DNA from: Prosopocoilus inquinatus
Lineage: Eukaryota > Arthropoda > Insecta > Coleoptera > Lucanidae
Assembly: GCA_036172665.1 (NCBI GenBank)
Contig: CM069870.1
Coordinates: 29,238,001 to 29,302,000, forward strand
Length of the DNA stretch: 64,000 nt
Reading direction: 5' to 3'
Position 1 is the first letter of the stretch. Every line of letters starts with the position of its first letter. This document shows, piece by piece, positions 56,201 through 64,000 of this stretch. Position numbers and translations under genes: made by a program. The notes below the pieces were generated by a model, which was not told the origin of the DNA, did not search any database, and saw nothing but the letters and a program-made list of their open reading frames with translations.

Positions 56201-56464
56201 TTCGAGAGGTTAATGGAAACGGTTCTGAAAGGTCTGTCCTGGACAACGTGCATGGTGTACCTTGACGACATAATTGTCGTGGGAAAGACGTTCGACGACC
56301 ACCTAAGGAACCTGGAAGGAGTGTTCCAGCGGCTTCGCGGAGCTGGACTAAAGCTTAGCCTCAAGAAGTGTCACCTGTTCCAGAAGGAAGTGAATTACCT
56401 GGGGCACATTGTTAATGGAAACGGAATCGCCGTGGACCCTGTGAAGATTCAGGTGGTGAAATAA
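53252..56464 (+). CDS. Copy B Gag-PR-RT part, truncated by a 20-bp deletion
   Basis: 1,070 codons with the same SAP-like motif, Gag, LLDTGA protease and YLDD RT as copy A. The coiled coil has 14 repeat units instead of 13, with a different arrangement of the first four. The frame ends at TAA 56462-56464, created by a 20-bp deletion just after KIQVVK. The lost segment is bounded by GAAA on both sides in copy A, suggesting microhomology-mediated loss. Confidence 0.9.
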   Translation: MATRKVLLKDLKVAELKTELEERELETCGLKGALQQRLRSDLLTAGEDPETFLFEISCGPVDFNKILKDEFREQSRNLDEKFQEQSGNLEKKLLEQSGNFKEELREQSGNFKDELREQSRNLDEKFLEQSGKFKDELREQSRNLDEKFQEQSGNLEKLREQSRNLEEKLLEQSGNFDKLQNKLLEQSRDLDEKFLEQSRNFDEKLLEQSGNLKGEFLEQTKGLEDKLVVKISEETRNLQENVEEIIFQQDNKIKNLEQIMAGLRVFGDQPPVETLENNETRIVEGPTENSKLKVKPPTFDGKSSWPNYFKQFEAAAKANRWTASEKATSLIVALRGDAIDVLQTMPQEEQEDFDKLVNRMEMRYGQAHLTEVYHAHLRNRCQKSGESPQEFEADVARLAQLAYPTAPVEFLKCLTVQTFIDGIRDPDNQQALRMTHPKTSKNALAYALEFEAARRVSRGHVKVRAAMDFQEEEEEESANAKVGSTIKERAREYATAEDVRRIVEQVFKQKKPLKRPGRRTCSQAMSKAQTGSKEATVKLSRAGAEGQTSTRIQRPPKTKAKQVISLRQLTSSVFVDVTIDDIPHTMLLDTGATKTILRPDVIKSSGRTEPTKWKLKTATGTSATIHGEVEVIITIGSTPIKHRALVADIEDEAILGMDVMCAHGFQLDLKRGVMAVNNEELVLHQRGDVAAPVVLAEDVVLPSRTEVNVDAKLDGVFQDGQVIMVEPNTDDQRIGRGVLVGKMLLTAKKEVPVRLMNVNCFSVNIKKGTILGSCTMVSSISRHLEANVPEAKVPRKLWEMVMSTAQELTPDQKTKAKNLIGRYQDVFEIENGSKGRTDVVKHKIETGEERPIRQAPRRLPLAKREEAERIIREMEKDNVIEPSSSPWASPVVLVKKKDGSTRFCVDYRLLNNVTKKDSYPLPRIDDTLDTLAGSKIFSTLDLKSGYWQVELAPEDREKTAFSIGMGLWQFTVMPFGLCNAPATFERLMETVLKGLSWTTCMVYLDDIIVVGKTFDDHLRNLEGVFQRLRGAGLKLSLKKCHLFQKEVNYLGHIVNGNGIAVDPVKIQVVK

Positions 56465-57560
56465 ACACCAAATAAGGAGTTTCCTTGGCCTGTGCACTTA
56501 CTATCGGCGCTACGTTCCTGGATTTGCAGACATTGCTAAGCCGTTGACAAAACTCACGGAAGAAGGTCGTCCATTTGAATGGGACCAACAGTGTCAAATT
56601 GGCTTTGAACAATTAAAGCAGTACTTGATTAGTGCCCCTATTCTGAGTTATCCTCTCCCGGAAGGCAAGTTCGTCGTGGACACAGATGCTAGCAACGTTG
56701 GGATTGGTGGCGTACTCTCCCAGATACAAGAGGGGCAAGAGAAGGTGATCGGCTACTTCAGTAAAGTCCTATCAAAGCCGGAACGAAACTATTGCGTCAC
56801 AAGAGGGGAATTGCTAGCCGTCGTAAAAACGATAGAACACTTCTACAAGTACTTGTATGGTAGACGCTTCCTGCTGAGGACCGACCACGCCGCTCTAAAA
56901 TGGCTTCTCCGTTTCAAGAACCCAGAAGGGCAAGTTGCACGATGGATCGAACGACTTCAGGAGTACGATTTTGAAATTCAGCATCGGGCAGGAACTAGCC
57001 ATCGAAATGCCGATGCTCTGTCGAGAAGACCCTGTGCCGAAGACTGTAAGCACTGTAGTCGTTTGGACGAGAAAGTAGCCACGACTGCGAGGACAGCCAT
57101 TGTTGATGACAAATGGCAAGGCGAAGAACTGCGAAGAGACCAGGAGAACGACCCGGATTTGAAATTAGTGCTAGAATGGAAAAGCAGGGACGCGAGGCCT
57201 ACCTGGGAAGAGGTAGCACCATGTGCACCGTCCGTAAAATCATACTGGGCGCAGTGGGACTCCATAGTGTTGGATCGTGGTCTTCTGAGACGAAGCATAG
57301 AGAATCAGGAAGGCATGGAACAGAAGACACAGTTACTGATCCCCAAGAATAGGGTGCCAGAAGTTCTGAGGGAACTTCACGATGGAACTTCCGGAGAGCA
57401 TCTGGGAGTTAAGAAGACTATGGAGAAGGTGCGCGAAAGATTTTACTGGGTGAACTGCAAGGAAGACGTGAAGGATTGGTGCAGAAAGTGTACAGTCTGC
57501 GCAGCCAGTAACGGTCCCCACAGGCGGGGTAAGGCTCCCATGAGACAGTACAACGTTTGA
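56465..57560 (+). CDS. Copy B RNase H and integrase zinc-binding segment
   Basis: Open from about 56544 in the shifted frame: RNase H with DTDAS, TDHAALKWL and NADALSRR, the linker that copy A breaks with a stop, and the integrase HHCC (C-x2-C as CTVC). Its second His region reads GEHLG rather than GGHLG. Ends at TGA 57558-57560 just before the integrase core. The Glu box of RNase H reads RGELLA (RRELLA in copy A). Confidence 0.85.
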
Positions 57561-59021
57561 AGTCCTTTTGAGAGAGTTGCCATCGATGTAGCCGGCCCGT
57601 TTCCAGAAACGAATGGTGGAAACAAGTACATCGTCGTGGTAATGGACTACTTTAGCAAGTGGGTTGAAGCTTACGCCCTACCTAACCAAGAGGCAGTCAC
57701 TATTGCGGAAGTCCTTGTCAGGGAATGGATCAGTCGGTATGGTGCACCTATGGAACTGCATTCAGACCAAGGAAGGAACTTTGAATCGGCCTTGTTCAAG
57801 AACGTGTGTACTCTGCTCGGCGTACGAAAAACTAGAACAACTGCACTCCACCCACAGTCGGACGGAATGGTGGAAAGGTTCAATAGAACCATCAACCGAC
57901 ATTTGTCCAAGGTCGTTTCCAATCATCAGAGGGACTGGGACACGTACATCCCCCTGTTTCTAATGGCATACCGCTCATCTGTTCATGAGACAACAGGGGA
58001 GACTCCCGCGAAAGTGGTATTCGGGCGAGAGCCGAGACTGCCCTGCGACCTGAAGTTTGGTGTGAAGCCTGGCGAAGTCTCTGCCGACGAAGATTACGTG
58101 AGCAAATTACGCAGGAAAATGGATGATATCCACAACCAAGTGCGTCAGAATATACAGACGGCCAGCGATTGGATGAAGGAGCACTATGACATCAACGCTC
58201 AACACGGGGGATACCAACCTGGAGCACTGGTCTGGCTTTATAACCCCCAAAGACGTCGAGGCCTCTCCCCAAAATTACAGACCTCTTGGGAAGGTCCTTA
58301 CAAAGTGATGAAACGGATCAACGACGTCGTTTACCGCATCAGGAAGGTCCCCCATGGCAAACCCAAAGTAATCCACTTCAACCGGATAGCCCCTTACCAT
58401 GGAGAAGCAGATGAAGGGACAGTACATAGGGCGCAAGTTTCCGAAGTGAACTTCGAAACCTTCATGTCTCATCACGCCGAAGGAAACAAGGCACGGTTTG
58501 GAGTGACCACGGAGAAGCAACAAGATCTCTTTAAAGTGCCACTGGAGTACAGTCTGGCCCACTGCGTAGCAGAAGACCTGAAAATGTCCAAAGGAATCGC
58601 TCAGGTGTTTAGGAAGAAATTTGGCCAAATCGAGGAGCTACGAAGACAGCATCCCGTGGTAGGCAAGAGCTTGCAGATCATTGATTCGACTGCAGATCGG
58701 AGGCGCCACGTGCATTATTTAGTCACTAAGAAGACATCAAGCGGTAAACCTGACTATGTGACTATGTGGAGAGCCCTATATAGCCTGAGGAGACAGCTAA
58801 TAGAGAACCATCAGATGAAGTTAGCCATCCCCAAATTGGGCTGCGGATTGGACGGACTAGACTGGAGAGTAATTCGAAGCATGCTGGAAGTCATCTTCCA
58901 CAGAACGGGAATTGAAGTCCTAGTCTGCAGCCACCACCCCACAGGCAACAGTCAGCAACAGCAAAACCGTAGACTGTTACTTCTTCCAGGCGGGAAGTTG
59001 CAAGAATGGGCCAGCATGTAG
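57561..59021 (+). CDS. Copy B integrase core fused in frame to the macrodomain
   Basis: The open frame from 57636 to 59021 runs without interruption from the DD35E core (first Asp just upstream at 57585) through GPY/F into the TARG1-type macrodomain (about 58497-58930, with TKK and GCGLDGLDW). It proves that integrase and macrodomain are one polyprotein. One extra C in a C-run near 58938 shifts the frame, so the CCCH finger is lost and the product ends with an unrelated 25-residue tail. Confidence 0.9.
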   Translation, partial: SPFERVAIDVAGPFPETNGGNKYIVVVMDYFSKWVEAYALPNQEAVTIAEVLVREWISRYGAPMELHSDQGRNFESALFKNVCTLLGVRKTRTTALHPQSDGMVERFNRTINRHLSKVVSNHQRDWDTYIPLFLMAYRSSVHETTGETPAKVVFGREPRLPCDLKFGVKPGEVSADEDYVSKLRRKMDDIHNQVRQNIQTASDWMKEHYDINAQHGGYQPGALVWLYNPQRRRGLSPKLQTSWEGPYKVMKRINDVVYRIRKVPHGKPKVIHFNRIAPYHGEADEGTVHRAQVSEVNFETFMSHHAEGNKARFGVTTEKQQDLFKVPLEYSLAHCVAEDLKMSKGIAQVFRKKFGQIEELRRQHPVVGKSLQIIDSTADRRRHVHYLVTKKTSSGKPDYVTMWRALYSLRRQLIENHQMKLAIPKLGCGLDGLDWRVIRSMLEVIFHRTGIEVLVCSHHPTGNSQQQQNRRLLLLPGGKLQEWASM

Positions 59022-59080
59022 ATTCCGACACCCTCCTTCAAGACTATCACCAGGAACATTTCGAGACGAAACGTTTCTAA

Positions 59081-59088
59081 GGAGGGGG
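59081..59088 (+). promoter_or_regulatory. Polypurine tract, copy B
   Basis: GGAGGGGG (AAGGAGGGGG with the two preceding A), three bases before the 3' LTR. Confidence 0.75.
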
Positions 59089-59091
59089 CAG

Positions 59092-59418
59092 TGTGGCGAG
59101 CCAACCTGACTTAGCGCAAGGCGTCAAGAAGTCGGTCCGCTGTTATGTGTCATCGGCCGTCACGCGGTCGGGGCCTACATCGAACAAACTAGAATCTTCC
59201 AGCGTAGAGACTTCCAGACGCCAGCAAATGATATAAAATCGCCCGGAGTTGACTCACCAGGCAGTCGAATTCTAACAGCGAACGTCGAAGTTAGATTTTA
59301 GTGTGAAAATAAATTATTACAAATAAATTAGTTTTTAAGCTTTATTAAATTACGGTTAAGTTTTTATCGAGTGTTTTATTCGTTTAAATAAATAAACATA
59401 AACCCTAGAAACGTAACA
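59092..59418 (+). repeat. Copy B 3' LTR
   Basis: 327 bp, one substitution relative to the 5' LTR (C at about 59224). Confidence 0.95.
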
Positions 59419-59834
59419 GTATTTTATCAACATATTGTGGTTAGGAGTCAAATCCAAATTTATTGTTAGACAAGCCACAGTCTCCAATACATTAAACATA
59501 AATACACCAATGTTGATAAAACTGATATTGCATCTAGCAGGTTGTCTCGTTCCCATTTAATATGCAGTTTGAAATTTCCTCCCCGCAAAAGTTACTCATG
59601 ATGTCACACGAAACTTCTATCCGTCACAGTGAAGTAAATAGAGTGAGTTTTAATCCGTTTCCTAAAGCTTAATCTAATTCACTAAAAATGAAATCAATTC
59701 TATTAATCAAATAACGCCAAAATCTCGTTAATATGCTCAATGGAATTTATCACGTGACGTGACGTAACGAGATACGCACCCTCTGTACCCTCCGTTGATC
59801 AAGGCAACCTTCTAATACACAGTCCAACTCTACC
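59419..59834. other. Right flank of copy B
   Basis: 59431-59466 is the inverse of 52443-52478. The rest has no recognised gene. Confidence 0.5.
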
Positions 59835-60125
59835 AATCTTGGTTTACATGATAATTAAGATCTACCGCTTACAGGCTGGCAACTTTAATAATTTCATGTC
59901 TACTCTAAATCTTGAGTTTTGCACAAATACGAGCAATATCCTACTTGCAGGTGACTTTTATGTAAATATCCTAAAGGAATTATTCAAAGAAAAAGGAAAT
60001 TTGTTGATCTGCTAAATTCTTATAATTTGTGGAGGATTGTTGATGTTACCAGAGTTTCTGGTATACCGTTTCTAATGCCTTTTCTAACATTGATTATACT
60101 ATATTTCATTCGAATGCGTAATACA
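59835..60125 (+). pseudogene. LINE endonuclease-domain relic
   Basis: Frame pieces IYRLQAGNFNNFMSTLNLEF, NTSNILLAGDFYVNIL and, shifted, NSYNLWRIVDVTRVSG. The AGDF(N)VN box is the catalytic Asp/Asn motif of the APE-type endonuclease of LINE ORF2, here with Asn to Tyr. Several frameshifts. Confidence 0.65.
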
Positions 60126-60810
60126 TATTTCCTTTTCTCAAAATAAAATAAGAACTTCAAACGCTGCAAAATCGCTTAATCGCATTGGTTCACGGATAAA
60201 TTTGCGAAAACTGAGGGAATAATTAAATTTCTTATACGAGGTAAAGAATAAAGTTCCAACTCTCAAAAACATAAAGGATCGGAGAAACTTCAAATTCTCT
60301 TGCAATAAACAGTAAGGAACAGCAAAGAAAACATATGAATAATTTATAGCAAATTCCAACTACATCGCAAAATCAATGAATAATACGTAATAAACACACA
60401 AAGAAATCAGTTAAAGAATAATATGTCTGTAAATGTATCTCTACCAACTATTTCTAAATTAGATCCAACTACGGATTCTTTCGAAGTTTTGTGTTAAACA
60501 TCTCAATCTTTTCATTTTAGTCATGTATCTTCTATAAATAGAAATTCAAGATATACAAAATTTGAAACCCACTAACAGCTTAGATGCGTATGATGTGTAC
60601 ATCTGTATCATAAAATAATATTGTGATTCTAATACGTGCACCATTAACCAAACTAGTAAATAAGATAACAAATTAAAGCTTTTTCATAATAAACTTTTGA
60701 TAAAAATAAAATAGTTGAACATTACTTTAAATGAAGCAGATATTAAAAGAAATATATTAACATACCTAAAAAGGTACTTCATTTTTCAAAAATAAATAAA
60801 TTTTGAGTAT
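60126..60810. other. Intergenic, nothing recognised
   Basis: AT-rich; no gene or repeat named. Confidence 0.4.
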
Positions 60811-61460
60811 ATTAGGAATTTGGGGGTTCACAAATTATAGTCGTGAAACTTCAGAACGCTTTAATTACAAACTGTCGCTTTATACAATTGAAACACAATA
60901 ACAATAAGCTGCCACACTTGTATATCAAATAACGCTTCTACAGAATGTACTTTCTACTAGTCGCTTCGCTTGCTGATTTATCACTGATCTGTACAGCCCG
61001 TACGGGCTTTTATAGTAGATTTCGAACGTACTGAATTGAACGCGAAACAACGAAAAACATGAGATAACATTCTATAACGTTAGGCGGGGTGACTTGTACT
61101 GAAAGTAAATCTATTTGCCCGTGACTGCTGTAACAATTAGGAATTTGGGGGTTCACAAATTATAGTCGTGAAACTTCAGAACGCTTTAATTACAAACTGT
61201 CGCTTTATACAATTGAAACACAATAACAATAAGCTGCCACACTTGTATATCAAATAACGCTTCTACAGAATGTACTTTCTACTAGTCGCTTCGCTTGCTG
61301 ATGTATCACTGATCTGTACAGCCCGTACGGGCTTTTATAGTAGATTTCGAACGTACTGAATTGAACGCGAAACAACGAAAAACATGAGATAACATTCTAT
61401 AACGTTAGGCGGGGTGACTTGTACTGAAAGTAAATCTATTTGCCCATGACTGCTGTAACA
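60811..61460 (-). repeat. Tandem pair of 325-bp LTR-like units
   Basis: 60811-61135 and 61136-61460 are almost identical (two differences seen). On the minus strand each unit begins TGTTACAGCAGTCA and contains TATAAAAG, a 14-bp perfect palindrome AGCCCGTACGGGCT, and an initiator ATCAGT whose A lies 30 nt from the TATA start. No primer site or coding body lies between the units. It could be a collapsed LTR pair or a duplicated promoter region; the unit's other end does not have a clear CA terminus. Confidence 0.7.
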
Positions 61461-61894
61461 ATATTTAGCAATAAAATTGCAGTTTGTGAAATGAATTTTT
61501 TTCATCAGGAAGAAAGGCCTACATTTATAGGAAATTTAAACTTCTATAACTTTCTTGTTATCGGGTTTTGATCAAAAGTTTTATTTGATTTTTAGCTGCC
61601 CTTTCAATATCCTGTGTACGTTATCAGACACCCATTATGTTTTAGATGTCTTTGAATTAGCATCATTTATTATTGTCAAGTTATAAAAATACACGATGCG
61701 CTCCAGGAAAACGTTTAACTATTTACAAGACATATAGGACGGTTGAAAACAAGTTAAAAATCTTAATACACGTGGATTTTGGATTTTTAGATGTACACTC
61801 TACTTCTATATAATTCTTAGTTTACTATTTGGTTTGCCGCGATGTACGATTTAACATTGACATGATCGTAGCTTACAAAAGTGTTATAAAAAAA
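61461..61894. other. Intergenic, nothing recognised
   Basis: No gene or repeat seen. Confidence 0.4.
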
Positions 61895-62040
61895 TTGTTG
61901 CAAATTGTTTTTGATTGCTGTGAAAACCTCGAGCAGCCTCTGTACAGCTGTTTCAGACCTATTTGGGACTTCTTCAGCAGAAACGTAGCTCGAAATTTCC
62001 ACTGCAAACCAAAAACGACTTGTCCAATTTATCAATGTCC
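61895..62040 (-). mobile_element. Hammerhead-bearing repeat fragment
   Basis: Contains the ribozyme and short flanks (TTTTTGATTGC... and CAAACCAAAAACGACTTG). The rest of the 312-bp unit is missing. Confidence 0.65.
61930..61992 (-). ncRNA. Type-I hammerhead ribozyme, weaker stem II
   Basis: Core CTGAAGA (61977-61971), GAAA, palindromic stem III and triplet GTA are present, with predicted scission between 61943 and 61942. Inner stem I TTCTG/CAGAG and outer CGAGC/GCTCG are intact. Stem II AGTCC/GGTCT has one internal mismatch, so activity may be reduced. Confidence 0.65.
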
Positions 62041-64000
62041 AATCTTTGACTTAGATACTTAACTAGAATTCACTCTGATCCAGTACTGGTCTACACAAAG
62101 GGGTAATCTGTTTATCTGAAATGAAAGCTAACTTTAAGTATTCCGAGAAACGGCTAACTTAACGCCCACACATATGCCGGTATATGTGCGTAAAATGCGA
62201 ACATCCATAAATCAAATAACATAAATAAACTAATACGTTATAACTTGTCGAAGTTCGAAAGGGTTGTTCTCAATCGGTTGTCAAACTTACTAGCTGTCAT
62301 ACAGCCACCACCCGTCATTCTCTCTTTTTGCTTTGCGCAGAAATGAAATCTGCACATTGTTATCTGATGGAATTACCATTCCAGACAATTTTACTTTGTT
62401 TGATAACCTTTGGAATGGGCACGCTGTTGCTAAGTGATGATCTCATGTATCGAACTTCATTTCGTACTTGATTTGCATAATACCGTTGGTAGAAACAGAT
62501 TCGCCACAAAAACAGGGAAACGGTAAGCAGGAAAGAAGTAACTAAAAGACGAAAAGCGGAATTGTTGAAACAAAGAAATAGTGTATAAACATAGGTCGCT
62601 CTAATGGCATGACGCCACTAATTACCTTTCTTTTTTATCTGAAGTAGAAAGGGGTTACACGCTCGGTAAAATTTGCTTATGAAAATCAAACGGTATACAA
62701 GGCACAAACAATTCAAGTTACACTCTTCTTAATTTAGAATCTTGCTCAAACTAGGAACAATTCACTAGAAATATTCAAAACATCTATGCCTTATGATGTT
62801 GAAATACAAAACGAATTGTAGTGACGAGGCCGAAAGCGAATTGAAAAACGGCACAAAATGGCGATTAATCAGAACACAGAAATTGATCATGTGATCCTCC
62901 AGAACCAACTAAAGCATTTGATACTCAAATGACGTTAGTTGCGGAAGCGGTCTTACTATCTTACATTAGCAAATCTGTACCACCCGTGGGTGATGAAGGT
63001 AACTAAACTTAACACGTAACAGTTTTTTTTTATAAAAAGTTCTAACAACAAGATTTATTTGTGAGCCTGAATGTATTGAATGTACTGCAGTTTTAGCAAA
63101 AACGAAATTAGTTCTATGAGCGTATTCCATTTTCGAATCGTTTAAGCGCTGCGGTTATATTAAATAGTAACAGTGCAATACAAAACCACAATTCAGTGAA
63201 CATGCAGGCAAACAATTTGGGTACCTGTAGACAATAATACTTTAGCTTGTAATTGGATCACGTTATAGCACAAGCCAATTTCGAAAAATACGTATTATTT
63301 GACATAAGTAGCAAATAATTTTTAAAATAAAGTAATAATATCCAAGGGTTTAGTTCCCAGGGTTTAATTCAAAACTCGCGAATTAATTTTTATTAAAAAA
63401 AAAGAATTTTACAACGAATCCCATAAAATAAAATATGTCTACATGAAAATATAAACGAAAATTTAATGTGAGTGCCTTTCTACTTCATTTAATGTAATTG
63501 TGTGTTATAAACGACTTTTATTCCTGTCCGAGACAACTAAATAAGCATTTTTACAAGCAGTTAACTTTGTGATAAGTTTGTAGGATCCCAGCGTGTTGCC
63601 GTGACCTCACTCAACTATGAACATTAGCCCGGGGAGCAGAAGTAATCAGAAAAGAGACAATTAATCTCATTTTTGTTTTAGTTAAATCACAACAAGTTGA
63701 AAATAGATTTTGCGTCATATTTCACCCGACTTTTTATGCTTACATTAATTATGCGACACAAAGATGCAGCCAGACGTAAAGGGGCCGAGAAAACCCACGA
63801 ACAAAGGGCTATCGATGTCCACGCGATCAATTTCTTCATTGTCGCGTGTCCTCTGTGCGAACAGATGTGCCACCTAGATCATAAATAATATAGAAACAGT
63901 TGAAAGATGCCCTTTCATCCTTTCTCTCGGATGGATGACTCCGTTGCGGTTTCGATACCTTCTGCAAAGGACTTACATGAACCCTCGCCAGTCGTAAATA
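62041..64000. other. Right end, no recognised gene
   Basis: A GC-richer patch at 63765-63885 contains a short plus frame (63 codons) without family signature. No repeats named. Confidence 0.35.

Larger units (their letters stand above)
52821..59418 (+). mobile_element. Ty3/Gypsy-type LTR retrotransposon, copy B (6,598 bp)
   Basis: 327-bp LTRs differ at one position by eye. Target duplication GTAT at 52817-52820 and 59419-59422. The coding body is nearly identical to copy A, but the first two thirds of the LTR are clearly diverged. Broken by a 20-bp deletion (~56460), a TGA (57558) and a +1 frameshift (~58938). The different target duplications show separate insertions. Confidence 0.95.

Noticed and set aside
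63697..63888. 63-codon frame near the right edge
   Set aside because: Unremarkable composition, no domain, possibly chance.

Overview
The window is AT-rich, repeat-dense animal DNA, most likely from an insect. The only confident host gene is an intronless zinc-finger repressor that I read as huckebein (hkb): three C2H2 fingers plus an FRPW Groucho-binding motif, 4717-5643 on the minus strand. A beetle is my guess from overall character. There is no bacterial-style gene organisation, no CRISPR array and no convincing tRNA or rRNA gene.

Almost everything else is mobile DNA. The left part (1-34.5 kb) holds three copies of a ~0.9 kb TA-flanked inverted-terminal-repeat element (25-930, truncated 17153-17941, 33553-34453); relics of Tc1/mariner-superfamily transposases (10.3-11.4, 23.0-24.3, 25.7-26.7 and 27.6-28.8 kb); LINE fragments; foldback and MITE elements; and a dispersed family of short repeats that carries 63-nt type-I hammerhead ribozymes (3.9, 6.5, 6.8, 33.1 and 61.9 kb, plus decayed copies). 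One locus of this family, 6451-7150, holds two tandem ~312-bp units, the layout of a retrozyme. The middle part (38-45 kb) holds three LINE remnants, one interrupted by a 563-bp foldback MITE.

The most striking region is 45.7-59.4 kb: two nearly identical full-length Ty3/Gypsy-type LTR retrotransposons in direct orientation. Copy A is 45733-52348 (345-bp LTRs, AAAG target duplication). Copy B is 52821-59418 (327-bp LTRs, GTAT target duplication). They share an unusual single-frame polyprotein of about 1,950 codons: SAP-like DNA-binding motif, long 11-residue-repeat coiled coil, Gag, retropepsin, reverse transcriptase, RNase H, DD35E integrase with GPY/F tail, then a TARG1/OARD1-type macrodomain (ADP-ribose hydrolase family) and a CCCH zinc finger. 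There is no Gag zinc knuckle, and the stop codon lies inside the 3' LTR. Each copy is broken, at different places: copy A by stops at 50039 and 51338; copy B by a 20-bp deletion at ~56460, a stop at 57558 and a +1 frameshift at ~58938. The macrodomain itself is unbroken in both.

Copy B sits inside an older remnant with a Penelope-like coding tail and 36-bp inverted repeats. The right end (59.4-64 kb) has a LINE endonuclease relic, a tandem pair of 325-bp LTR-like units each with its own TATA/initiator promoter, another hammerhead copy, and otherwise unremarkable DNA. All calls are by reading; no alignment or database search was run.
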